Positions 1 to 5,852 of a stretch of DNA of 6,316 nucleotides are shown here, piece after piece; position 1 is the stretch's first letter; each line of letters begins with the position of its first letter. Location of the stretch: positions 1 through 6,316 of the forward strand of contig CABUZD010000101.1 of assembly GCA_902495945.1 (NCBI GenBank). The letters run 5' to 3'. Under the pieces are notes generated by a model. That model was not told the origin of the DNA and made no database searches. It was given only the letters and a program-made list of their open reading frames with translations. Both the position numbers and the translations under genes were made by a program. This stretch comes from an uncultured Collinsella sp. (lineage in GTDB: Bacteria; Actinomycetota; Coriobacteriia; Coriobacteriales; Coriobacteriaceae).

Positions 1-94
1 AATCGAACTAGAAGCCTCCGGCAACGGGGGCTTTTCTTTTATGGCAACCATGCATGGATTCGAACCTCGGTCGAGGCGCGAGCGTGAAGCGGAC
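1..94. repeat. Direct repeat copy A, partner of 191-284
   Basis: This stretch matches 191-284 at a constant offset of 190 bp with no insertion or deletion. Positions 11-43 are identical to 201-233. Positions 44-53 differ, and 54-94 match again with one change at 82. The copies diverge after GGAC at 91-94. Each copy contains an intrinsic terminator followed by a core reading GGATTCGAACC and a small CCTCG/CGAGG palindrome. A reading frame across the core gives GFEPRSRREREAD in both copies, but I regard that as a shadow translation and not a protein. The copy probably continues left of the window. Confidence 0.85.
12..40 (+). terminator. Intrinsic terminator, copy A
   Basis: An eight-pair stem (13-20 with 25-32, including one T-G pair) closes a GCAA tetraloop and runs directly into TTTTCTTTT. 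No gene precedes it inside the window, so it must end a transcript coming from the left. By alignment with copy B, that transcript is probably a tRNA gene ending at about position 1. Confidence 0.8.
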
Positions 95-166
95 GCGGAG
101 CGTCCGTAGCGAGCGGGCGAGCACGCCGGCAGGCGGGCGAAGCCGGCGCGGATCCGCGAGGCGGAT
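90..166. repeat. G+C-rich block of three successive hairpins
   Basis: Three inverted repeats follow each other closely. CGGACGC (90-96) pairs with GCGTCCG (100-106) around a 3-nt loop. CGCCGGC (124-130) pairs with GCCGGCG (142-148) around 11 nt. ATCCGC (152-157) pairs with GCGGAT (161-166) around 3 nt. This block lies between the two direct-repeat copies and is absent after copy B, where the sequence changes to TATTTCTTATC. It may be a dispersed REP-like element or a structured RNA segment. No function can be read from the sequence alone. Confidence 0.55.
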
Positions 167-172
167 GCGCGG

Positions 173-191
173 AATCCTATACGCCGCACCA
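173..191 (+). pseudogene. Possible tRNA 3'-end remnant
   Basis: The sequence AAT-CCTAT-ACGCCGC-A-CCA has the order expected at a tRNA 3' end: last T-loop bases, 3' half of the T stem, 3' half of the acceptor stem, discriminator base and CCA. It is followed 10 nt later by an intrinsic terminator, as a tRNA gene would be. No matching acceptor 5' strand (GCGGCGT), D arm or anticodon arm is present upstream, so it cannot be an intact tRNA. The 5' part appears replaced by the hairpin-rich block. Only 19 bases are involved, so chance resemblance remains possible. Confidence 0.4.
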
Positions 192-284
192 TTTGAACTT
201 GAAGCCTCCGGCAACGGGGGCTTTTCTTTTATGCCGGCATCCCATGGATTCGAACCTCGGTCGAGGCGCGAACGTGAAGCGGAC
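191..284. repeat. Direct repeat copy B, partner of 1-94
   Basis: This is the second copy of the left-edge repeat, shifted by exactly 190 bp. It keeps the terminator and the GGATTCGAACC core and ends after GAAGCGGAC, where it meets unique sequence leading to the TPR-protein gene. The constant spacing and lack of indels point to a recent tandem duplication of a 190-bp unit. Confidence 0.85.
202..230 (+). terminator. Intrinsic terminator, copy B
   Basis: It is identical in sequence to the copy A terminator: an eight-pair stem with a GCAA tetraloop (203-210 with 215-222) followed by TTTTCTTTT. It lies just after the tRNA-like CCA at 189-191, so it would end any transcript passing through the tRNA remnant and insulate the downstream gene from it. 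Confidence 0.8.
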
Positions 285-312
285 TATTTCTTATCGACTC
301 GTGTAAGATTCC

Positions 313-344
313 GAGTAGGTGTCGCGGCCCATCCGCGACTACTC
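313..344 (+). promoter_or_regulatory. Stem-loop in the leader of the TPR-protein gene
   Basis: GAGTAG (313-318) and TCGCGG (322-327), separated by three bulged bases, pair with CCGCGACTACTC (333-344). This gives a 12-bp stem with a five-base CCCAT loop. It is followed by CTTCTTTC, which is pyrimidine-rich but not a proper T run, so it is at best a weak terminator or attenuator. It ends 20 nt before the ribosome binding site of the 377 gene. It could stabilise the leader, act as an attenuator, or be the palindromic binding site of a regulator. The sequence does not decide between these. Confidence 0.5.
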
Positions 345-363
345 CTTCTTTCAACGACTGATC

Positions 364-370
364 AGGGTGA
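364..370 (+). promoter_or_regulatory. Ribosome binding site for the GTG start at 377
   Basis: AGGGTGA lies six bases upstream of GTG at 377. It supports GTG as the start. No ATG in that frame nearby has a comparable upstream site. Confidence 0.65.
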
Positions 371-376
371 TATTTC

Positions 377-2818
377 GTGGCAGAGCGTCCGACATACAAG
401 TTCAGGTTTCTCGACCCCAAAAAGCGTTTTCCATCGATGCCAGAGCAGCCTGCGGGGCGCTCATATGGTGTTGTCTGGAAAGTCTTTGGCGAGGACCCCA
501 AAGAGTCGTGCTATGTCGTCGAATTCGTCGGCAAAACTCACATATCGCTCTTGGGCTACGTGAGCGTGTCGGGCAAGGTTTATAAGGTTGATCGTCCTGT
601 TCGGGAAGTACCGTTGCCCGAGGACCCTGACATGGAGCTGGTCCTTCACGAGTCCGATTCCAGTATTGGCGAGATTATGGTGAGGGAAGCTAACGGTGCA
701 ATGCGCGCGTGTGCGCGAACTGCCGGCTCTCCCGAAGGCCCCATGCGCGAGCAGTCCGACCACGAGACATGGAATTCGACCCGCGCCCTTCCTTTCGGCG
801 AGTTCATGGCCTCGATGTTCTTGCGCTACGTGATATTTGCCAACTCCGAAAGCGCTATTGCGAACACGGCGGGCGTCGACGGTCTCGATGCAGGCATGCA
901 AAACGTTGTCGACAAGATCAAACTCGTAAAGTTGCCCGAGCCGGTCGAGGTGTTTTTGGGCTTTGACACGGCACCGCTCCCCGATGCTATCGAGACGCTG
1001 CTTTACCGTGTTGACCATGCCGAGAATCCGAGCGGTATCGAGCGTTATGCCGCCGCCCTGATGAGCGAGATCGACTTGCCCCGCCTGCGCACCATTGCTG
1101 CCAAGTCCGAAATGAGCCTAGCGCGCATTGACCGCTCAAAGCTGTTCTATCTCAATTTTGATCGTAGCCTGCTGGACCAGGACGAGATTGACATACTGCT
1201 TGCCATCGAGTGCCGTCTCAACCGCCTCTCCGGCATCCTTGAGCGCATCGGGGCCGGATTGGCCCCCGCGGCATCCTCGCCGAGCCTTGAGGGCTGCGCG
1301 CTCTTTGATGCGTGGCATATCGCCAAGACAACCAACGATGTTCCCCGACTGCTCGATACGACCTCGAGCGACAACCCGTGGGGCAAACCCGGAACGGTAG
1401 CTTGCCAGCCGGGCGGTGAGTGGGATGTGCGTACCCGCTTCGCGCGTATCGTCGAGGCGCTTAACGTGGTCACACGGCTCGACTATACCTATCGGGCAAA
1501 CGTTGCCGAGGGGATTATGCTCGTTCGGTTTGGGCACTCTGTCGTGGATGCCATGCCACAGCGTGAATACGACGCTCAGGAGGATGTCTGGCGCGAGCTA
1601 GACGTGGACATGCGCGCGACTTGGGCCGCGGAGCACGACGCGCGCGTGGCGCTTACGCTTGCGGCGGCGTGTTTTGCCGCAGGTACCTGCATTTCGCGCT
1701 GCTATGTTCAGATTTCGGCTCCCGACGGCGAGCGGGGCGAGCGCGTCATTGCAACATATTCCTTTGGGCGTGCGGCCTATCTGGCCAATTGCGTGCCTGT
1801 CGCCAAGGATCTTGAGAGCATGGACATGGACGATATGCCGTGCAAGCGCATGCTTGAGGCATATGAGTCGGACGCACCGGATGCGATTGAGCCTGCGGAG
1901 GTTCACGCTCGCCCGCGTGACGACCACCGTTCGCTGCCGCCGGCGTTGCGCGACCTGCTGCTTGCCGATACGGCTGATGAGCTCGAGGTCATGGAGATGG
2001 ACGATGACCCGTATGTGGCGCGCGTCGTTGAGTTGCGCGAGCAGGTAAAAGTTGACCATGCAAGTGCGTTTGAGGGCTTTTCCCGTCTTGTTGAGGAGCT
2101 GGAGGCAAAGTGCGCCGTTGCCGAGCTTTTGGCAACGGGTCCGGTTCAGACGCAGTTTTGCGACAACCAGCTGGTGCGTATGGTGCTGCCGGTAATGGAG
2201 GAAGATCGCTCGGTGCGCATCCTGCGCGCTCCCGACGCGCTCTACTTTGCTCAGCACGAGATCTGCAGTTATTACGCCGATCAGGAGGATTTTGAACGGG
2301 CATTGCCCGAGGTGCGTCGTCTTTACGATCTGGCTCGCTCGTCCATGCAATCGCACTTTGCGCTCATCAACGTGTTGGCGCGCCTGGAACGCTTTGACGA
2401 GATTATCGAGGTGGCGCGCCACGGCCTGCGCATCGCCAGCGACCGTTCCGCAATCGGTTATCTGTTCTATCGCTTGGCGTTTGCCTATTGGAACTGCGAC
2501 CAGCTCGAGCTCGCGTTGGCGTGCTACCGCCTCGTGCCGCGCGGCGAGGAGTCGGGTGGCAGCGCGCTGGAGGAAATGCAGGGCCTTATGAATGAGATGG
2601 GTGTCAATGAGCCTCCGACGTTTGAGGAGGCCGTCGAGACCATCCGCAAGGCTGGGCTTGAATTGCCGCCTGTGCCTGCGGTGACCAATCAGCTTGCGGA
2701 TGCCGCCGTGCAGCTGGTCGATAACGGCTTCTTTTTCCTAGCGCGCGTCTGCATCTTCCAAATGTGGCGCACCATGGGCAACGATGAGCTCGGCTCCCTC
2801 AGTCGCTCGCTGGGGTAG
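377..2818 (+). CDS. Large TPR-like repeat protein of unknown function
   Basis: This is an 813-residue protein starting at GTG with AGGGTGA six bases upstream. I see no signal peptide and no membrane span, so it is probably cytoplasmic. The C-terminal part has helix-turn-helix pairs typical of tetratricopeptide repeats at about residues 621-654, 657-690 and 693-726, with patterns such as YYADQEDFERAL, LARLERFDEII and YWNCDQLELALACY. Such repeats usually mediate protein-protein contacts. Residues around 535-560 are acidic (EVMEMDDDPY). The N-terminal 500 residues match no domain I recognise, and no catalytic motif stands out. The gene has strong G+C-rich third positions throughout, like a resident chromosomal gene. 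It stands alone: two terminators and a hairpin lie upstream, and the next gene begins 162 bp downstream with its own control region. The coding call is firm; the role is unknown. Confidence 0.93.
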   Translation: MAERPTYKFRFLDPKKRFPSMPEQPAGRSYGVVWKVFGEDPKESCYVVEFVGKTHISLLGYVSVSGKVYKVDRPVREVPLPEDPDMELVLHESDSSIGEIMVREANGAMRACARTAGSPEGPMREQSDHETWNSTRALPFGEFMASMFLRYVIFANSESAIANTAGVDGLDAGMQNVVDKIKLVKLPEPVEVFLGFDTAPLPDAIETLLYRVDHAENPSGIERYAAALMSEIDLPRLRTIAAKSEMSLARIDRSKLFYLNFDRSLLDQDEIDILLAIECRLNRLSGILERIGAGLAPAASSPSLEGCALFDAWHIAKTTNDVPRLLDTTSSDNPWGKPGTVACQPGGEWDVRTRFARIVEALNVVTRLDYTYRANVAEGIMLVRFGHSVVDAMPQREYDAQEDVWRELDVDMRATWAAEHDARVALTLAAACFAAGTCISRCYVQISAPDGERGERVIATYSFGRAAYLANCVPVAKDLESMDMDDMPCKRMLEAYESDAPDAIEPAEVHARPRDDHRSLPPALRDLLLADTADELEVMEMDDDPYVARVVELREQVKVDHASAFEGFSRLVEELEAKCAVAELLATGPVQTQFCDNQLVRMVLPVMEEDRSVRILRAPDALYFAQHEICSYYADQEDFERALPEVRRLYDLARSSMQSHFALINVLARLERFDEIIEVARHGLRIASDRSAIGYLFYRLAFAYWNCDQLELALACYRLVPRGEESGGSALEEMQGLMNEMGVNEPPTFEEAVETIRKAGLELPPVPAVTNQLADAAVQLVDNGFFFLARVCIFQMWRTMGNDELGSLSRSLG

Positions 2819-2907
2819 GGGCGATATAGAGGGGCCGCACCGCGCTATTTGTATCGGCGCGGGCGGGAGGACCCGGCAGGATCGGTAAGGCATAAAGCCG
2901 CCGAGCC

Positions 2908-2964
2908 TGCTAAAACTGTTAAACTCTGCTAAAGTTGCTAAACTTTGTTAAAGTTGTTAAAACT
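2908..2964 (+). repeat. Three tandem 19-bp repeats, candidate operator of the ATPase gene
   Basis: The 57 bases divide exactly into three 19-bp units starting at 2908, 2927 and 2946. Each unit contains two TGYTAAA half-motifs spaced 9 and then 10 bp apart, giving six half-sites in all. An AACTTT-GTT-AAAGTT palindrome (2941-2955) spans the junction of the second and third units. The block ends 16 bp before the ATPase start codon, so it covers the likely promoter and leader. Half-sites roughly one helical turn apart suit cooperative binding by a DNA-binding protein. The downstream product carries a winged helix and is an obvious, unproven candidate for autoregulation. Confidence 0.8.
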
Positions 2965-2967
2965 AGC

Positions 2968-2976
2968 AGAGGAGGG
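2968..2976 (+). promoter_or_regulatory. Ribosome binding site fixing the ATPase start at 2981
   Basis: AGAGGAGGG is a near-ideal Shine-Dalgarno sequence. Its GGAGG core (2971-2975) lies five bases before ATG at 2981. An in-frame TTG at 2945 would lie inside the operator-like repeats and lacks such a site, so 2981 is preferred. Confidence 0.85.
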
Positions 2977-2980
2977 CAGA

Positions 2981-4063
2981 ATGACGAAAGCTGTTAACCC
3001 CTTTAAGCCAACGGCGGGCATGAATCCGCCTGAGCTTATCGGACGGGACACTGTTTTGGATGACTTTGCCGAGGCTCTTGAGAATGGTCCTGGTGCCCCC
3101 GATCGACTCATGCGCATCTCGGGCGTCCGAGGCACAGGTAAAACGGTGCTCCTTAATGCATTGGGTGACCTTGCACGCAAAAAAGGATTCGAGGTCGTTG
3201 ACGTTGCCTCCAATGCTGGTTTTTGCAATAGAATCCTCGAGGCTCTGCAGCGAAACGTTCGTCTTGAATCAATCTCGATTTCCCCATCGATTTTAGGGGT
3301 CAGCCTTGGCTCCATGGAGATGTCGAAGTCGGCCTCTCATCTGGGCGAGGCGATGTACGATGCTGCGAAGCGCGGTGGTCTGCTCATTACGCTCGACGAG
3401 ATCCAGGATGCCTCAACTGAGGAAATGCGCGAGCTAGGCAATGAGATGCAGCTCTTGATCCGCCAAGGAGCGAATGTCGCTTTCGCTTTCGCCGGGCTGC
3501 CGACATCGGTAGATGGCGTGGTGGTGGATGATACGTTGACGTTCCTTCAGCGAGCCAAACATGTTGAACTTACTCGGCTTTCCGATTTTGAAGTTGGCGG
3601 ATCGTTTGAGGATACGATGAGACGAGCGGGCAAGGAGCTCGACAAAGGTGCCGCTGAGCTATTAACAAAAGCTTCGGCAGGCTATCCCTTTATGGTCCAG
3701 CTGGTCGGATATTACGCTTGGCAGGTTGCTGCGCGCAGTGGGGCAGAGAGTGTGAGCGAAGAGGCGGCTCGTAAGGGTATCCAGGCGGCTCTTGATAGCT
3801 TTAATGCTATGGTGATTGCCCCAGCGCTGCGCAGGGTGTCGGAACGGCAGTTTCAGTATCTCGCGGCGATGGCTCAATGCGAGGGCGGCGATATCGCCAA
3901 CGGCTATATCGCCAAGAAGATGGGTTTGTCGGCGAACAAAGTTGGGTCATATCGCAAGCGCCTGATCGATGCGGGGTTGATTGAGCCCGCGGGCTATGGC
4001 TGTGTTTCGTTTGCAATTCCGTACATGCGCGATTATCTGTTGGAGACCGTTCGAGAGGACTAA
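2981..4063 (+). CDS. STAND/archaeal-type P-loop ATPase with C-terminal winged helix
   Basis: This 360-residue protein has the features of the AAA-related ATPase_2/STAND group, which couples ATP binding to a regulatory or switching role. After an N-terminal NPFKPTAG...ELIGRD segment, the Walker A loop GVRGTGKT is at residues 48-55. Walker B is LLITLDE at 134-140, followed by IQD. A sensor-like strand AFAFAGLP lies at 167-174. The family-like GYPFMVQLVGYYAW segment is at 234-247. The last 75 residues (about 286-350) look like a winged helix with GYIAKKMGLSANKVGSYRKRLIDAGLI as the recognition part, suggesting DNA binding. All nucleotide-binding residues are intact. There is no signal peptide or membrane span. 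Strong ribosome binding and a tandem-repeat operator precede it, and a 19-bp palindrome follows. Base composition looks less G+C-rich than in the TPR gene, which fits an accessory gene. Substrate and biological role are unknown. Confidence 0.9.
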   Translation: MTKAVNPFKPTAGMNPPELIGRDTVLDDFAEALENGPGAPDRLMRISGVRGTGKTVLLNALGDLARKKGFEVVDVASNAGFCNRILEALQRNVRLESISISPSILGVSLGSMEMSKSASHLGEAMYDAAKRGGLLITLDEIQDASTEEMRELGNEMQLLIRQGANVAFAFAGLPTSVDGVVVDDTLTFLQRAKHVELTRLSDFEVGGSFEDTMRRAGKELDKGAAELLTKASAGYPFMVQLVGYYAWQVAARSGAESVSEEAARKGIQAALDSFNAMVIAPALRRVSERQFQYLAAMAQCEGGDIANGYIAKKMGLSANKVGSYRKRLIDAGLIEPAGYGCVSFAIPYMRDYLLETVRED

Positions 4064-4112
4064 TAAAGAATGGGCTGTCCGCGCTGTCGCTGGGGCCGTC
4101 CTTGTATCTTTG

Positions 4113-4167
4113 TCTCAATCTGTAACATCTGGAGGGGATTACGGCCTGCAGATGTTACAGATTGAGA
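4113..4167. repeat. Perfect 19-bp inverted repeat with 17-nt spacer
   Basis: TCTCAATCTGTAACATCTG (4113-4131) is the exact reverse complement of 4149-4167, with 17 bases between. It lies 50 bp after the ATPase stop codon. No T run follows on either strand, so it is not a standard intrinsic terminator, though the RNA would fold strongly and could protect a 3' end. The symmetry also fits a dimeric regulator site or a small dispersed palindromic element. Confidence 0.85.
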
Positions 4168-4229
4168 TGATTGACTGAGACGTTTACTGGTAAAAGAGAG
4201 GTAAAAGAGGAAACGCCTCAAAATTCCCC

Positions 4230-4258
4230 TTGCCCAACTTCGGCTGTTTGGTTACTAT
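4230..4258 (+). promoter_or_regulatory. Promoter of the tRNA-Ser gene
   Basis: TTGCCC (4230-4235) and TACTAT (4253-4258) are separated by exactly 17 bases, close to the sigma-70/SigA consensus. Initiation would fall at about 4264-4267, a few bases before the mature tRNA begins. A short GGTAAAAGAG duplication lies just upstream at 4190-4210. Confidence 0.7.
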
Positions 4259-4272
4259 AGAACGGCTGTTAC

Positions 4273-4363
4273 GGAGAGCTGACCGAGAGGCCGAAGGTGC
4301 TCGCCTGCTAAGCGAGTATGCCCCAAAAGGGCATCTGGGGTTCGAATCCCCAGCTCTCCGCCA
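4273..4363 (+). tRNA. tRNA-Ser (anticodon GCU)
   Basis: A complete class II tRNA can be folded by eye. The acceptor stem GGAGAGC (4273-4279) pairs with GCTCTCC (4353-4359), followed by discriminator G and an encoded CCA (4361-4363). The anticodon stem CTCGC/GCGAG encloses CTGCTAA, with anticodon GCT at 4307-4309, reading AGC/AGU serine codons. A long variable arm (TGCCCC-AAAA-GGGCA) is present, as serine tRNAs require. The T arm is TGGGG-TTCGAAT-CCCCA. It has its own promoter and terminator and stands as a single-gene transcription unit. Confidence 0.97.
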
Positions 4364-4377
4364 GTATGACTTTGAAG

Positions 4378-4407
4378 AAGGGTCCCATTTGGGGCCCTTT
4401 TTTATTA
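4378..4407 (+). terminator. Intrinsic terminator of tRNA-Ser
   Basis: AAGGGTCCC (4378-4386) pairs with GGGGCCCTT (4391-4399), including one T-G pair, around a four-base loop and runs into TTTTTTATTATT. It begins 14 bases after the CCA end of tRNA-Ser, so the following membrane-protein gene needs its own promoter. I could not identify that promoter convincingly in 4408-4539. Confidence 0.9.
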
Positions 4408-4528
4408 TCAAGAATGGCGGCTGGGGATTAGAGTCCGAAAGGGCGTGAACATTAGGCAAACACGGGGCGCTTGAAAACGGGGAGACCCAGGCGTGCTCGT
4501 GCACCCCGGTGTGGGGTTCCGAGGGGAT

Positions 4529-4532
4529 GGAG
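4529..4532 (+). promoter_or_regulatory. Ribosome binding site fixing the TM2-protein start at 4540
   Basis: GGAG lies seven bases before ATG at 4540. The frame stays open upstream to a TTG at 4471, but that region has no ribosome binding site. It also contains a small ACCCC/GGGGT hairpin (4503-4517) that is more plausible as untranslated leader. Confidence 0.65.
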
Positions 4533-4539
4533 TAGAAAT

Positions 4540-5691
4540 ATGGTAAAGGTCGGGCTGCGTAAGCCGAATCTAAAGACATCACTCAAGGCAAGAACGACCG
4601 GCAGAGCGAAGCGCGCGGTAAGGCGGGCGATAATCCCCGGCTATGGTAAGAAGGGCATGGGGTGGATCAAAAATCCGAAGAAGGCTGCTTACAATGCCGT
4701 ATACAGCAGAACGACCGTCGGAGTTGGGGATGTCGCTCGCGCCGTTGCTAAATCAGGCGCTCGGAGCTCGGCGTCAAGGACGTCCTCAATTACTGTTTCA
4801 TCGCATGAAATTACACCTTTGGCGAAGCCTGAACAGAAATCTCTCACTCGAGAGATTACGTCGGTTGACAGGGCAAACAAGGCGCTTTTGCTATGCTTCC
4901 TTCTTGGGTGGTCGGGCGCTCATAGGGCGTATGCACGGATGTGGGGTAGCTTCTTTCTATATCTCTTTACCTTTGGCCTTTTTGGATTTGGTTGGCTGTT
5001 TGATATTGTGACACTACTGATGAGACGCTCCGAGCTAAGGCGTCTCGGCGACAGTGATCCGACTCAACAGCAAGCGCCATGTTCCGTTGATTCTACATTC
5101 GATCGAAATGTCGCCGACTCCGGAAATTGGGAACAGCGTGGAGATGGGGAGGCTGCGGCTCGGCTAGAGCTTCAACGTAAAAACCGTGCCTATATGGAAG
5201 AAAACGGCATCGACGTGGAGATGTTTACCGAGGAAAAGGTCGCGGCGGACGCCTTGCGAACCATTGAGTCGGTATGCCCGTGCATGCTTAGGTTTGACCG
5301 AGGCATGAGCGAAGAGGAGCCAAGCATCAGCTTTTGCTCTCCAACAAAGACGGGGAAAATGCCCAAGAATGTCGTCGAGGCCCGCATTTACCATCAGGAT
5401 GTGAAGCTATTGATGGATTCCCACGGCTTCGAATTGCCGGAGTATGGTGACAGCATCAATGTCATGATTAGTTATCTAGCTGATGGGCGCATAAATAAAG
5501 TCGATATCCATGGGTTCCATAATGGCCGCTCCGTTAGTGTCTCCATTCGCAGGCGGAGCGACGATCTTGTTATGACGAGTGCGGGCACCATCGGAGAAAC
5601 GGGTGCCTGGCAATCGCTGTGTCCTGGGGCAGACCCCTCAGCTGGGGATCTTTTCAGGGCCTTGACCAAGGAGGTCGAAAGGATCTACTAG
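4540..5691 (+). CDS. TM2-domain membrane protein with basic N-terminus and unknown C-terminal domain
   Basis: This is a 383-residue protein. Residues 1-60 are very basic and include GYGKKGMGWIKNPKKAAYNAVY, a segment I have seen in other uncharacterised bacterial proteins of this type. Residues 75-105 are Ser/Thr-rich and probably a flexible linker. Residues 112-162 form a TM2 domain: two hydrophobic helices around GAHRAYARMWGSF, with the family's HRxY pattern and a final GWLFDIVTLL helix. Both termini are therefore likely on the cytoplasmic side of the membrane. The remaining 220 residues are soluble. Residues 200-245 look helical and charged, and 260-345 look mainly beta, with ISFCSPT, SINVMISYLADGRINKVDIHGF and SVSVSIRRR. 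I cannot assign that part. The gene lies 136 bp after the tRNA terminator and is convergent with the next gene. Codon use is less G+C-biased than in the TPR gene, consistent with accessory origin. Confidence 0.88.
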   Translation: MVKVGLRKPNLKTSLKARTTGRAKRAVRRAIIPGYGKKGMGWIKNPKKAAYNAVYSRTTVGVGDVARAVAKSGARSSASRTSSITVSSHEITPLAKPEQKSLTREITSVDRANKALLLCFLLGWSGAHRAYARMWGSFFLYLFTFGLFGFGWLFDIVTLLMRRSELRRLGDSDPTQQQAPCSVDSTFDRNVADSGNWEQRGDGEAAARLELQRKNRAYMEENGIDVEMFTEEKVAADALRTIESVCPCMLRFDRGMSEEEPSISFCSPTKTGKMPKNVVEARIYHQDVKLLMDSHGFELPEYGDSINVMISYLADGRINKVDIHGFHNGRSVSVSIRRRSDDLVMTSAGTIGETGAWQSLCPGADPSAGDLFRALTKEVERIY

Positions 5692-5795
5692 CATGCCCGG
5701 TGGACCCGTTTTCAAGGTCCGAAAAGACACAGCGAAGGTAAACGGCTAGCAATGTCGCTTTGGTGATTCTGACGCATCCCGTTTAAGAGGTATTC

Positions 5796-5823
5796 AAAAA
5801 GAGGCGCCCCGTTGGACGCCTCT
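5796..5823 (-). terminator. Intrinsic terminator of the minus-strand carboxypeptidase gene
   Basis: Read on the minus strand, AGAGGCGTCC pairs with GGGCGCCTCT, a ten-base-pair stem with one T-G pair around an AACG loop, and is followed by a T run (AAAAA at 5796-5800 on the plus strand). It lies 30 bases past the stop codon of the minus-strand gene. On the plus strand no T run follows, so it does not clearly stop the convergent TM2 transcript. Positions 5692-5795 otherwise show only a weak GGACC/GGTCC hairpin. Confidence 0.9.
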
Positions 5824-5852
5824 CCAATCTCAAATGTAATGTTCCCCCAGCC

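Noticed and set aside
42..70. Minus-strand tRNA 3' end (TGG followed by a reverse-complement T-loop ATTCGAA)
   Set aside because: The spacing is right, but the T-stem pairs only three of five positions and no D, anticodon or acceptor partner can be found. It is kept only as a note in the repeat finding.
1..284. CRISPR-like array
   Set aside because: There are only two copies, each about 94 bp, containing a terminator. The size and number do not fit CRISPR repeats and no cas gene is present.
54..563. 169-residue plus-strand reading frame across the left repeats and into the 377 gene
   Set aside because: It runs through two terminators and the hairpin block, is Arg/Ser-rich as expected of shadow translation of G+C-rich repeats, and overlaps the well-supported 377 gene in another frame.
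461..1018. 185-residue minus-strand reading frame
   Set aside because: It is antisense to the TPR gene, with no recognisable motif and no ribosome binding site.
1598..2422. 274-residue minus-strand reading frame
   Set aside because: It lies wholly inside the 813-residue gene, is His/Arg/Leu-rich with no domain pattern, and mirrors the strong third-position G+C bias of the real gene.
2838..2863. Terminator after the TPR gene (CCGCGC/GCGCGG hairpin)
   Set aside because: The stem is short with an 11-nt loop and no T run follows, so it is not a credible intrinsic terminator.
2945..2980. TTG start extending the ATPase by 12 residues
   Set aside because: The extension is made of the tandem repeats themselves and the Shine-Dalgarno sequence, while ATG at 2981 has an excellent ribosome binding site.
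4113..4167. Terminal inverted repeats of a MITE or insertion sequence
   Set aside because: Only 17 bp lie between the arms and no flanking target-site duplication is evident, so a simple palindrome is the better description.
4471..4539. TTG start extending the TM2 protein by 23 residues
   Set aside because: There is no ribosome binding site before 4471, and the extension reads as Arg/Pro-rich leader translation. ATG at 4540 has GGAG at a suitable distance.
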